A stretch of 64,000 bases of DNA, taken from assembly GCF_020080835.1 (NCBI RefSeq), contig NC_058165.1:2455771-2519770 (forward strand), read 5' to 3'. Shown piece after piece: positions 46,601-58,300 of this stretch. Numbering within the stretch: the first letter of the stretch is position 1; the number at the start of each line of letters is the position of its first letter. Both the position numbers and the translations under genes were made by a program. This DNA comes from Cotesia glomerata (taxonomy: Eukaryota; Arthropoda; Insecta; Hymenoptera; Braconidae). The notes beneath the pieces were generated by a model. The model was not told where the DNA came from. It saw nothing but the letters and a program-made list of their open reading frames with translations, and did not search any database.

Positions 46601-48232
46601 TTTTATATATTTATATATTTCACAAATACCATATATATAAAATATATAAAAAATGTCATGTGGGTACTCAAATGAAAGATCTTGATGAGTGTAACATCAA
46701 AAATGAGTTTATACCTTAAAAATGTCAATAATTAAGAAATTACATTGTGTCTTGCCAACTGACGATGTTTTTTAAAGATATAAGCTCATTCCGATGTTAC
46801 ACTCATCAAGACCTTTCATTTGAGTACCCACATCAATTTTTCATATATTTTATATATTTATATATTTCACAAATACCATATATATAAAATATATAAAAAA
46901 TGTCATGTGGGTACTCAAATGAAAGCTCTCGATGAGTGTAACATCAAAATGAGTTTATACCTTAAAAAATGTCAATAATTAAGAAATTACATTTTGTCTT
47001 GTCAACTGACGATGTTTTCAAAGATATAAGCTCATTCCGATGTTACGCTCATCAAGACCTTTCATTTGAGCACCCACATCAATTTTTCATATATTTTATA
47101 TATTTATATATTTCACAAACACCATATATATAAAATATATAAAAAATGTCATGTGGGTACTCAAATGAAAGCTCTCGATGAGTGTAACATCAAAATGAGT
47201 TTATACCTTAAAAAATGTCAATAATTAAGAAATTACATTGTGTCTTGTCAACTGACGATGTTTTTAAAGATATAAGCTCATTCCGATGTTACACTCATCA
47301 AGACCTTTCATTTGAGTACTCACATCAATTTTTTATATATTTATATATATTATGTATATGTATATATAAAAAATATATAAAAATGCATGTGGGTACTTGA
47401 ACGAAAGCTCTTGATGAGTGTAACATCGATATGAGCTTATATCTTTAAAAAAGTCAATATTTAAAAAAGTACAGTGTAATTTAACAAAAGTTATTATTTA
47501 GTAAAGCAAAATTTTATTTATTTATAATTCACTACGGCAGTCACATAGTGACTGCAAGGTTGCTAGTTTTTATTAATGTTCTCTTGCTTATTACAGAAAA
47601 AATTTATGGACTGAAGAAACTAATATTAGTATTGTTGTGTGAAGATTAGTTAAATTACTATATATAAATAGGTAAATTTCTACAATAAAAATCCACTTGA
47701 CAAACTTCAAGTATCTAAGATGCTTCACATAAAATTAACATAAAATATGTAAGACATTATGCAGGAATTCATTTAACAATTCAAGAGTTTAAAGTATTTT
47801 TTTCTTAAAATTTTTCAACTCAGTTTAACTAAAATACATTTTTTTCAAAAAAAATGAGCAATTTTGTAATAAAAAATTTCATTTTTTAGCTGAAAAAATA
47901 AAAATTTTTTTCAGAATAATTTTCTTCTTAAACAAAAGTTTCTTAGATTTGGAAAAAAAAACAATTTTAAATTAAAATTGTCTATTTAAATTTTTTTTTT
48001 CATCTTAAAAAAAATTACTGTAAAAAAAATTTTTATTTCTTCATTTAAGAAGTAAAGTTTTTAATAAATTTATTTTCTTTTTAAAACAGTCCATTTTTTT
48101 TTTTTTTTTTTTCAATGCACTTGATAATAATCAAAGAATTTATTTCAATTAAATCTCAATTAATTTTATCATAAATTTTTAAATATATAAAAAGTTTAAT
48201 ATCATTCATGAAGAAATATTTTTTTTTTTCAA

Positions 48233-48272
<40 letters not shown>

Positions 48273-49091
48273 GAACCATTGACTTCTCTCCCTTAAAAAA
48301 ATAGAAGTGTATTGATTTTGTAAGTTGAGTGTATACTAATCTTCACAACTTATCGCTTCGGACTATCTTTTGAAGTCCCTATTAAGTGGAATAAACGATA
48401 CACTTGGTCGAGTATCATTATCAAAATAGCCCAGCGCTTTTAGCCCGACTTTTTCTCCTACGATACATTTCCGACCCTCTTAATAATATTTGTGTAATAC
48501 ACGCACATCAATTGTGGTGTGTACTATTTTTTATAAATTTTTTTTACAAGCACTCACTGCAAATTGCAATCTACTGAATAGATAACCATACCATTAATTT
48601 TCTACTTTTTCAAGAGAATTATACTTCAAAAATAAATTTTTTTAATACAATTTCATGTTGTTAATTAATTCTCAAGGATATAATGATAAATAATTAATTA
48701 ATTTATAATTAATAATTGTAAAAGGTAAATTATTTTGGCTTATTAAATTAAATTTGACAAAAATGATTTTTAATTAAAAAAAAAAAAAATTGTTAATTCT
48801 TAAAAAATAAACTTAAAAAAAAAAAATTAAAAAAAGCAATAATTAAAAAAATATTATTACCTTTTTATAAACGAGATAATTAGGACTATCTTCAGCACAA
48901 ACTGCAGTGGCTTTAGGTTTGTTGTCGTTAACTTTTACTTTAGTTTCTTCTTTCGTCTTCGCATTTTCAATTTTATTTTTATCTTCGACACTAACTTGTT
49001 GCTGCTGCGGTCTTTGTTCGTTATTACCACTAACATTACTGTCTGTTGATTTTCGCCGACTGGCTGATTTTTCTGAACTCATAGTTACCAT
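40663..49091 (-). CDS. RGS7: R7-family regulator of G-protein signalling (RGS7 type), ten exons
   Basis: GTPase-activating protein for Gi/o alpha subunits that works with G-beta-5 in neurons. Minus-strand exons: 49091-48861, 45872-45725, 45639-45484, 45388-45165, 43643-43417, 43330-43217, 43158-43033, 42945-42759, 40932-40840, 40731-40663; all phases agree (1575 nt, 524 residues). Exon 1 gives a Lys/Gln-rich N terminus ending SPNYLVYKK. Exons 2-4 are the DEP domain (VKTFMTKIPSVFTGIDLIAW, MASHGYLFPIDDHCLTVKND) and the helical R7H extension. Exons 5-6 are the G-gamma-like domain (EIDMLKQKLDRRCIKVSKVA, ending FSNPW). Exons 7-10 are the RGS box (RRVKRWAFSLKELLQDPIGR, GENLKFWEAVQNL, HVYHLMKSDSYSRYLRSEMY) and the tail GIRSIVSFTGRKEPANGP. 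All R7 domains are intact. Introns hold three Helitrons. It corresponds to fly RSG7 and worm EGL-10/EAT-16 relatives. Confidence 0.95.
41124..42504 (+). mobile_element. Helitron-like element, copy H5 (RGS7 intron 8)
   Basis: The left end A|TCTATATAAGAAAAATTTTG lacks a few bases of the consensus. The right end is 'ggcagtcac-gta-gtgactgc', 'aaggttg', CTAG before T (42505). About five hairpin monomers, two of which (from 41690 and 41930) are very similar, suggesting recent unit duplication. Antisense to RGS7. Confidence 0.85.
43734..44321 (+). mobile_element. Helitron-like element, copy H6 (shortest, RGS7 intron 4)
   Basis: Both termini are intact: A|TCTATATTATTAAGACAAT at the left, hairpin 'ggcagtcac-tta-gtgactgc' and GCTAG|T at the right. 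It spans only 588 bases and carries about one and a half hairpin monomers. It defines the minimal element and shows that monomer number varies between copies. Confidence 0.88.
44880..45118 (+). mobile_element. LINE 3' tail in RGS7 intron 4
   Basis: 'gccatccggttaagccttgg' then 'catataaatccaataaataa' is a typical non-LTR 3' terminus with an AATA tail. It ends 46 bases before RGS7 exon 4. No coding part could be recognised upstream. Confidence 0.5.
45947..47566 (+). mobile_element. Helitron-like element, copy H7 (longest, RGS7 intron 1)
   Basis: Left end A|TCTATATTATTAAGAGAAT. Right end 'ggcagtcac-ata-gtgactgc', 'aaggt', TGCTAG before T. At 1.62 kb it contains about six hairpin monomers. Three successive ones (46733-47213) are nearly identical, a recent local amplification. 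Antisense to RGS7. Confidence 0.88.
47567..48860. other. Rest of RGS7 intron 1
   Basis: AT-rich, with poly-T tracts at 48096-48113 and 48238-48268. A less AT-biased stretch at 48290-48500 ('agcccagcgcttttagcccg') has no open frame that I can recognise. Confidence 0.45.
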
Positions 49092-51300
49092 ATCGCTATG
49101 ATAAATTATTCATTTCCTTCCTGAATTATTTTAAACAAAATAATTGTTAATTTTTTTTTTTTAAGGGAAGAATATAAAGTATTATTTTTTTATTTATTAT
49201 TAATTATTACTTCTATTAAATATTTTATTTTTTAAATACTTGTCACAATTTTTTCATTCTAATTCTAGCCAAAAATTTTATAGAATTTTTCAATATTTAA
49301 TATTTTATAAATTAATTTAATGTAATAAATTAATAAATTATTATAATTAATTTTAAAATATCAATATATTTTAAATATAGAATTTTAAAATTAATCTTAA
49401 AAAATTTTGTTTTAAATTTTAAATTGCAATTTAATTTTTACTTATAATAATAATAATAATAATAATATTTATCAAAAAAAAATTTTTTTTCAATAATTAC
49501 ATTATAATTCTTAATTAAAAAAAAAAAATTTTAAGATTAATTTTTTTTTTAATACTTTTTAAATTTTCTTCATTATAGAATTTTTTTTTTTAAATAAATA
49601 GGCCGAAATTTATTAAAAATATCATTTATATAAATAATTAATTTTAAATATTCCAAAAAACTTAAAAAAAATTTTTTTTTGTAAAAAAAATCATAAAAAA
49701 TTAGAATTTTTTTTTTTCAATAAATAGACAGAAATTTATTAAAACTATTATTAACATAAATAATTAATTTTAAATATTCCAAAAAACTTAAAAAATTTTT
49801 TTTATAAAAAAAAAATTTTCTTAATTAAACTTTTTATTTTAATTTTGTATTAATAAATATTATTAAATTTTCTTGATAATAACTTTTAAATATTCTTAAA
49901 TAAAAATTCTTAAACTTTTTTTTATTAAAAAAAAAAAAATTTAATTTATAAGAAATTTAAAAAACTATAAGTGCAATTTAAAACAAATATTTTTAATAAA
50001 TTAAACAAAATATTAAAATATATATTAAAAATATTTAAAAAAAATTGAAGTAAAATTTCTTCTTTAAAAAAAAAATATTTTTTAGTTATAATTTAATAAA
50101 TTAAACAAAATAAAAAAATCAAAAATATTAACAAAAAATTGAAGTGAAATTTTTTGTTTAAAAAAAAATATTTTTTAGTTATAATTTAATAAATTAAACA
50201 AAATAAAAAAATCAAAAATATTAACAAAAAAATTGAAGTAAAATTTCTTGTTTAAAAAAAAAAAAACTATTTTTTAGTTATAATTTAATAAATTAAATAA
50301 AATCAAAAATATTAACATATAGATTTAAAATATGAAAAAAAAAAAAATTTTAATAAAATTTCTTTCTTAAAAAAAGATAAAAAAATTAATAAAATAAAAT
50401 AAAATAAAAAAAATTGACAATAAAAAGTCACAAGAGTTATAAATTACACATTATTAGGCTTCTAATTAACTTATTAAAACATCCATTGATAAATTGTAAT
50501 GAATAAGAGACTTGGAAGAGTAGATAGAAAAGGAAGAGAAAAATAGTAGGAAATACGATCGGAGAAACACGTAGAAGCGAAAAGGCACGATAAGAGAGTA
50601 TTGATTACCGTATTTTTCATCCTTATTCGTTTTATGCACACCCGAGTGCTCTGTCTCGCTTCGTTTAACATTACTCTCTTTTACAGTTTCCTCTATCCTT
50701 TCAACTCTCTTTTGTACTTCACAAATGTCTTTTATCGCCTTTATGTATGCTGTGACATATATACATATCAATATATATAATATATATCTCCACACATTAC
50801 ATTATTCTATTATAATGGATATATTATGATTTATTTTTTATCGTTCTATCAAATATTAACAATCCTTTTTTTATTCACACAAATTATTCAGAACTTTTTT
50901 TAAAAAACCCAAAAAAAAAATTAAAAAATTAATTATTAAATTTAAACTTACGTATTTTGTGCGTAAATATTAAAAAAGCGTATTTTTTTTGTTGAAAATA
51001 AACAAAAATAATTTTTTTAAGAGAATTTTAATATTAAGTGTTGAATTTATTTTATTTTTAATATTTATCTGTTTATGTAAACATTATAAGGGCTGAGATT
51101 TAATGAAAAAATTCACCCGAAGGACAATTGTACACTGACATCTAGAGCACTGATTTTTTCAATAATAATGTTTAAATTTACCGCGCGTGCGCAAATTATT
51201 AGTGTACACATGCGTTGTGCAAACGCATGCGTAATTTATTTCCCGCGTTACTTTGTTGACAAATATTAATTATGTTTTGGTTTTGCGGTTGGGTTAAGGT
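49092..51300 (-). promoter_or_regulatory. RGS7 5' region: possible leader exon and promoter
   Basis: An acceptor-like 'taattcag' (minus strand, about 49118) just upstream of the RGS7 ATG suggests a 5'UTR intron. A minus-strand block at 50600-50795 of balanced composition ends in a donor-like 'aaatacg|gtaatc' and may be the leader. Its 109-codon frame has no recognised domain. Around 51180-51245 a CpG-bearing patch ('accgcgcgtgcgcaaattat', 'gcgttgtgcaaacgcatgcg') may be the promoter. Bases 49150-50450 are low-complexity AT DNA with a three-fold repeat ('ttttagttataatttaataa' near 50085, 50177, 50274). Confidence 0.35.
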
Positions 51301-51610
51301 AATTAGTTGAGGTTCTATGCCACGAGAATATTCTGCAAAAAAATTATTTTTAATCTAAAATTTTTTAATTTTTTATTACCAAATACTTAACAATTTTTTT
51401 TTAATTTGTAAAAATTTTTTTTAACAGATATTTAATAATTTTTTTAACTAATAAATATATGACAAAAAAAAATTGTAGAAAATTAAAAAAATAAAAAATG
51501 CAATTTTTTTTAAATTAAAAAAAAAAGATTTTTTTTTAATTTCTAAAAATTGATTTTTTTTTATATAATTATTTATTTAGAAAATTATAAATTTGCTAAA
51601 TTTGTTTATA

Positions 51611-52312
51611 CACTGATAGAAGGATTTATTAACTATTAATAATTTAATTTATTTGAAGACAATTATTTAATTTATTAAATTTTAATAAATATTTTTTAAC
51701 ATTCAATAAATATTTATTTGAGAGGAAAGTATATATACTTTATTAATAGTTAATAAATATTTATTAATAGTTAACAAATATTTATTAACAGTTAATAAAT
51801 ATTTTGTTGAGTGAATTTATTTCGCTTGCAGTGTCATATGATGTAAAGATTGCTTAGAAACAAAAATCATCTTTATAAATTATTTGCATTAATTATGTTA
51901 CATTATAATGACGTTTATTTTAAAATAGCAAATTCTATCACGGCTCATAATTATCTTTTATATTTTTAAATATTAAAAACGTTAATTTATTTAGTAAATT
52001 TAATTATTATCATGTATTCCAGCTATAGAGTTATGAAAAGTGTCCAAAAAAATTGCTATTTTTGCTTTTTTTTTAAATAAATATTTGTTAACAGTTAACA
52101 AATATTCATTAACCATTAATAAATATTTATTAACAGTTAATAAATTGTACTAAATAAATTACTTATTAACTGTTAATAAATATTTGTTAACTGTTAAAAA
52201 ATATTTATTAACATTTAATTAATCGTATTTAATAAATAATTTATTGTTAATAAATATCTATTAAATCCCATGTTAAAAAATCATTTATAAAATTAATAAA
52301 GCTTATTAAATA
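51611..52312. mobile_element. MITE-like array of TTAACAGTTAATAAATA repeats
   Basis: It starts TA-CACTGATAGAAGGATTTA, sharing CACTGATA with the MITE at 6139, then runs into many direct and inverted copies of 'ttaacagttaataaatattt'. The matching right end was not found; another repeat begins at about 52316. Probably a truncated Tc1/mariner-type MITE. Confidence 0.55.
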
Positions 52313-52315
52313 TAA

Positions 52316-53080
52316 GGGTGATTCTCTGTAAGGATGTTTTTTGCTGTCCCAGGCATGTTTTTATTAGAAAAATTGTTATTTTGTTACTAAAAAAAATTTA
52401 TTACGAAAGTAAAAAACATTTCTATTTGGAGCATTGAAAACTAAAATGGAATAAATTTTGGTTTTTTTGCTATAAATTCGTAAACCACCGAAATAACAGT
52501 TTCCTGGGCTGTCCCATTCCCAAAATTAAAACTTTAAGATTAAATTTTAAGTTATTCGTCAATAATATATAATTTGGTCCATAATGATTATAAACTTAAT
52601 TAGTTAACTAACAATCTTCTTCAATAAAAAGTAGCGAAAATTAATTTGTTTCATTAAATTCATTAAACCAAAGTTTGTCCTAGGCATCTTAAGAACAGTC
52701 CCCTGCCCGAATTTCAAAGCAAAAAAAAAATCCAGCGTGTTATTTTGTCTTTTGTAAGGTTTATAAGGATCTAACTAGCCTTAAGTTAATAACCATAGGG
52801 CTGTTAGCGCTTTATCGGCATTTTATTTAGTGTCAAAGCACCGTTTGTGCTGGAAATATGTGTCTGGGCCACTTCAAAACTCAGTCCCCTGGCAACTATT
52901 TTTATTTATAAAATTATATCCATAAGTCTTAATATTATTCTAATTAATGTAAATATTCATTGAGAACTTGAAAAGTTGAATGCATTGAAATAATTTGCTT
53001 GATTTTTCTCAATTTAATAAAAAAAAAAAACAGTCCCCTGGCAAACAGTCCTCTGTGATGTTATATGGCAAAAGATACAC
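52316..53080. repeat. Dispersed repeat, copy 2, with CAGTCCCCTGGC motifs
   Basis: Bases 52365-52745 match 5636-6020 almost base for base. Further right the motif CAGTCCCCTGGC recurs (near 52882 and 53031), with variants such as 'acagtcctctgtgatg' at 53047. It is probably a longer version of the same transposon. No ORF. Confidence 0.8.
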
Positions 53081-53257
53081 AAATATCAAAAAAGCAAAAA
53101 TTAAATCGGCTGTTTATTTATAATGATTAAGCTGAATTTGAGGAAGTTCGAGCTTAACTAATGAGTCAAAATAATGTTAAAATTTTTTTCTAATTTTAGT
53201 TTTCCCAATATTCGTCAAAATTCTTTATTTTAATTTAAAATAATTTAAACAATTTTA

Positions 53258-53703
53258 GCGGCATGATGGCCGAGCGGACTAAGTCATTATCCTCATAGTT
53301 CGTTCGTGCATCATGTCGTGAGGCGAGGGTTCGAGCCCCGACGGTTATTCAAATAGTTTCAACACCAACCGTCGGGGGTCACTCCGGTAGTCGAATTGTA
53401 CTGGCATGGGTTTTCTCTGTGGTTTCCCCATCGCCACTATTCCAACAACCGATAGAAAGGGGTGAGGAATAGGGTAAATGCAGTACAGAAAGCACAAGTC
53501 GGTCCACAGCCGCATTGGAATGAAATTATGTGTGCGAAAAATTATATGTTGATCATAAAAAGTGGAGAATATGTTGATTATATAAAGAGTGGAGAATATG
53601 TTGATAATAAAAAAGGGTTGAAAAATTGTGTTGATAATATAGAGCGGAAAATAACCTTGTAAAAACCAGAAAACGGTATACAAGTAAAACTCATAATAAT
53701 AAA
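53258..53703 (+). mobile_element. tRNA-derived SINE with 15-bp target-site duplication
   Basis: The head carries perfect polymerase III boxes: A box TGGCCGAGCGG (53267) and B box GGTTCGAGCCC (53328). The body includes 'ggttttctctgtggtttccc', a central text I associate with arthropod SINEs, then two 'gtggagaatatgttgat' repeats and an ATAATAA tail. The flanks TAATTTAAACAATTT at 53241-53255 and 53704-53718 are identical, a classic target-site duplication, so this is a recent, full-length insertion. The open frames across it are not genes. Confidence 0.92.
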
Positions 53704-53949
53704 TAATTTAAACAATTTAATAATTGATGATTTTTATTTATTTAATAAATTAAAGTAATAAAATAACTTTGGTATTTATTACTTGCCGGAATAAATAAAC
53801 AGATTTGGCAATAGCGCGCTTGATTATACCCATAACCTGAGACATGGATGAGTGTGTGAGCTAAACATTTCTCTCTTTGTAACTATATTTCTATCCTTTT
53901 GTTTTTTCTCAGCTGTTGACGCGATGTTGTCAAATCTTTATTCTAATAA

Positions 53950-54013
53950 ATGGCTGACGATAAACCAGTTACAAACATTAAATTTGACTTTAAATATTTC
54001 AAAAATTATATCG
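53950..54013 (+). CDS. Candidate first coding exon of an unidentified gene
   Basis: ATG at 53950 (MADDKPVTNIKFDFKYFKNY) runs 21 codons plus one base to a donor (ATATCG|GTAATG). The upstream 130 bases have promoter-like composition ('gctgttgacgcgatgttgtc'). A possible acceptor at 54265 continues only 13 codons before a stop, so the rest of the gene is not established. The N terminus faintly recalls small MARVEL-type membrane proteins, but I cannot support that. Confidence 0.35.
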
Positions 54014-54349
54014 GTAATGTATTATTATTAAATTGTTTTTATATTTTACAATAATCTAAGTTTCTTGTGTATAGTTTTTTATCCGTTAAAGTTGGGAGGT
54101 TAATATTGAAAAAAATAATTAAAGTCTCGACACAACGTTTGTCCGCCATAAGAGCCCTTTTATAAGGAGATAAAATATGTGATTTTTAAAATTTAATATC
54201 CAAGTAACTAAACGGTGAATCTTTTTTAAATTTTGCGATTAGATAAATTACGTATATATTTATAGGTATACTTAATTTCAAACTTGGAAATTATTTTTTA
54301 CATTAGATTCGCTCGAACGTCCTTAATCTTTTTTATAATACTAAAGTTA

Positions 54350-54740
54350 GCCATAATACGAAAGTTAGCCGACGTTTTTAATTTTTTTTTTAATAATTAT
54401 ATTAGAACAAAAAAATATTTTACAGTTTTTAAAGTTTTTTTCAAATGTAATTTTTTTTTTGTAATCATTTTTTTAATGAAAAAAAAATCTTAAAAATTTT
54501 TTAATGTCGGCTAACTTAATTTTCATAAGTTAGCCGACGTTTTTAATTCTTTGATTTTTTTTTAATAATTATATTAGAACAAAAAAATATTTTTAAAAAA
54601 TTGCACTTACAGTTTTTAAAGTTTTTTACAAATTAATTTTTTTTTCTTTTTTTTTGGTCATTTTTTCAATAAAAAAAAAAAAAAACATTTTTTTTTATTT
54701 TTAAATGTCGGCTAAATTTTCATACCTCCTTAATGTCTTA
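54350..54740. repeat. Repeats with the AGTTAGCCGAC motif, head-to-head
   Basis: 'agttagccgacgtttttaat' occurs at 54366 and 54528, and its complement 'gtcggctaactta' at 54506. Related copies lie at 55938 (PPP1R37 intron 1) and 18960. Each is followed by 'aataattatattagaac'-like text. A dispersed AT-rich repeat family, class unknown. Confidence 0.7.
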
Positions 54741-54899
54741 CCTAACCTCGGTAAAATAATTTCCTATGTACGGTAAATAAAAATTACAATTTTTCTCTAA
54801 ATTTTTAAACAATAAAAAATAAATTTAATTATTTTATTAATTATTAAAAATAAAACCCCGAAAAATTGAGGTTAAGAATTTTACCAGCACTTGTTTTCT

Positions 54900-55342
54900 G
54901 ACAAAGCCGCTAAAACTGTCGATGAAAACACAAATAACACAAACTATACCACTACGACCTTTTTAATACTCGAAAATACATCATATATACAAAATATGTA
55001 TATATATACGATGATGTTATAGAGACAGCAACAATGATGGCGGCTCGTGTTTCGCCAACTAGCCAGTGAATAGTTCTTAATCAAATGGGTGCTAAAATAA
55101 AATCCCGTTTCACAAATACACACAACGTACTAACAATCATTGTTAATTACCTCAAATAACTCCCGCGCTAGTTAAATTTTTTTTTTTATTTTTTTTTTTC
55201 TTCACTTAAATATAATAATGTTGTAAATAAAACAGTGACTGTTTTTGTGGTGTTCAAAAAATTGTTTTTAAAAAATAAAATAAATTAATAATATAAAAAA
55301 ATATCTAAAATTAATTAATTAATTAATAAAAAAAAATAAAAA
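54900..55342 (+). promoter_or_regulatory. PPP1R37 promoter and 5'UTR with an upstream ORF
   Basis: More balanced DNA from 54890 to 55160. It includes 'acaatgatggcggctcgtgt': ATGATGGCGGCTCG opens an 11-codon upstream frame (55033-55068) that stops before the main ATG, and the same bases resemble a YY1/Pho site (ATGGCGGC). If transcribed, the upstream frame would reduce translation of PPP1R37. Confidence 0.4.
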
Positions 55343-58300
55343 ATGAACGACAGTGCCTGTTTAGTGCAAGATTGTGATTTGATATCAAATAATTCAGAAT
55401 CAATAACAATCAATTCAACAGAATCACGTCACAAATCAATTTCTGATGACGATAATGATGGTGATGGTGATGACGGTAAACAACAGACGACCTTGGATCA
55501 GTTTAATGCATTAATAACTATTAATGCAACTGTTGATGATGATGATGATGATCATAATCATGTTAAGGGTGATGACAATGATGATGTTGATGGTGGTGAT
55601 CAGCTTTCACTGAATATCCTCGGTGAAACATCACGTGTCAGTTTTCCCGATGACGATCGTCTGATCACTGGTTACTTGGAACCCGCCAATCCATGGGAAC
55701 AAGGTAAAAATATTTACTTGTCATAATTTATTATATATTTTAAATATAAATATATATTCTAGATCTATCCCTAGATATAATACAATACCTGGTACATTGA
55801 CTCATCAACTAACAAATCATTTTGTTTCACAATAAACTAATTTTAACGCACCTATGTTGCAATGTACTTCATAGGTTTGTTAATTAATTAACTAGACCTA
55901 AATTTTTTTTAATAGGTTGAAAATTAATAATAATAAAGTTAGCCGACATTTTTAATTTTTTGATTTTGCTTTATTCATTAAATTAGAACTAAAAAATAAT
56001 TTTTAAAAATTGCACTTATAGTTATTCAATTTTGTTATTTAAATTTAAAAAAAAAGTTTTTTGTTATTTTTTTTTTAATAAAAAAAAATTATCAAAATTT
56101 TTAGATATCGGTTAATTTTATTTCTATTAAAAGTTATATATTTAAGTTAGCAGTACTAGAAAATTTTTTTATTTTTTTTTTTAACTAACAAATTATTTTA
56201 AAAAAATTGCATTCTTTATTTTTTTAAATTTCTATATGTTAATTTTTTTTTGCTACCATTTATTTGTTAACAAATTGCTAAATCTGTCCTGAATTAATTA
56301 TAAAAAATTATGTACTAAAGTTAGTAGTCTTGACCATTATTTTATTTTTTTTTCTTAATAAACATTTGTTTTAAAAATTTAATTTTTAAAAATTTCTACA
56401 TGTCAATTTTTTTTGCCATAATTTATTTGTTAAAAAAATTATTAAATATCTGTTAAATTAATTTTGATAAAAATTATTTGTAAAAAATTTAACAGACATC
56501 TGTAAATTTTTTAAATAATTAAATTATAGTAAAAAAAATTAATCAAAACATTCTACATGTAAAAATTTTATAAAATTATGAGTAAGAATTTTTAAAAACA
56601 TTTTTTTTTTATAATAATTGATTTATTAAAAAATTCCAAGCTGCTAATTTTAGTATTATGATTTTTATTTTTTTTTTTTAGTTTTTTATTATTAATCTAT
56701 TTTGATTTTTTCAGACACTGATTCATTAGAGGGAAATTCTGTTCTGCCAAATTTTACTGCTTTTAAAAAAAAAAATTCTGTAGAAAATTCTTTATTTTAT
56801 TGCAGATAATTTATGGATATTAATTAAATTAAACTTTCTGAATATCTGATAATTTTAGGATAATAATAATATTGTTTTAGCTTTAACTAAACGTAAAAAA
56901 ATAATTTTTTAATTTTAATGCTCTAAATTCATTTTAAAAATTTTATTTTAACTTATTAATAATTTTTTTGAATAATTTAAAATATTTAAATGAATTTGAA
57001 GTGTAAAAAATTAAATAGAATGAGATGTGGGCCATTAGCTCATAGCCTCTTCGCCTAAATACCGATATTTTAGTCATTATTTCACAATAGGATTCTATGA
57101 TACTAATTGGTATCTGAGATTAATTTTCTTTTAATAGTTTATACTATTTGATTATAATTAAACTCTCTAATAAAAATTTATTAGTCATTTTCTTAGAAAA
57201 TTTTTAAAAATAATTAGTGTAAAATATGAATAATGTTTTAATTTTTAATTTTTAACTCATATTTTGTTAAAGCTATAATAAATATTTGTCTTAATTTGAA
57301 ATTTTTTAAAGAGTTATTATATTTGAATATAAATTATTTTCAATGATAAAAAATTTTTCAAACTTTGGCAAAACAGAATTTTATAATTTACAGTTGATTT
57401 TTTTTAGAAAATATTAATAAAAAATTAATCTTATTTCAGGTTTTAAGAATTTCTTGCATTACATACTGAGAAAATAAATTTGACTTGAAAAAAAAATGAG
57501 CAAAATTGTATTAAAAAATAAATTTGTTTAAAATTTTAAACAATCGTTTCTTAGCTGAAGAATTTTATTTCTTACTATAAAAAAAATTTATTTTTTATTA
57601 TAAAATTACTAAATTTTTTTAAAAATACATTTTTTCTCTTAGTACCCAATTATTGGACAAAAAAAAATTTTCTTTGAATAAATAAAAAATTTTCTTAAAT
57701 CTTAAATTTTAATTAAATCAATTTACCCGTTAATTTGATTAAAATTGAAGAGACACATGATTTTCTTCTAAATTGTAATTTAAGTTGAGTATCAAAAGGG
57801 TATCTTTTCATTTTTGATTAATCGAGACAAAAAACTGGTTGTCTTCAATTATAAATATTTTTATTAAACTTTCTTAATTTGCCTTTAAAGGGCTATTGAT
57901 TATGAAGCTACAATTTGATTTTTATTAAAAAACCTTTATAATTCTCGAAGTAATTAATATTTTAAAGTTCAAAAAAATGCTCTTTTAAACCATGAAAAGA
58001 TACCTTTTTAAAAATTAGCTCCTAATTTAATTTTATTCAATTTTCTAGATCAAATTTCATAACATAGGTAAAATTATTTAATAAATTAATAAATAATACA
58101 TAAAGTACATAGTAATAATACATACTAATACATAAAGTCATATTAAATAAAAAAAAAACCTGAATGTTTGTATAAAAAAATTGTAAAAAATGAAAATAAG
58201 CACAGATATAAAATGAGAAATTGTTCTTCTATCGATGTAATATCTACTCGTACACATTCAGCAGAAAAATGTATAACTTACAAAGGCTTCAACTATTATA

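Noticed and set aside
53258..53340. Functional tRNA gene
   Set aside because: A and B boxes are perfect, but no proper anticodon arm/acceptor pairing is visible and the unit continues as a SINE body with a target-site duplication.
53345..53683. Minus-strand 112-codon frame and plus 66-codon frame
   Set aside because: Both lie wholly inside the SINE defined by polymerase III boxes and target-site duplication.
55343..55726. Stand-alone 127-residue Asp-rich gene
   Set aside because: The frame leads into a donor at 55703 and joins in phase to the PPP1R37 leucine-rich-repeat exon; the last codons are intron.
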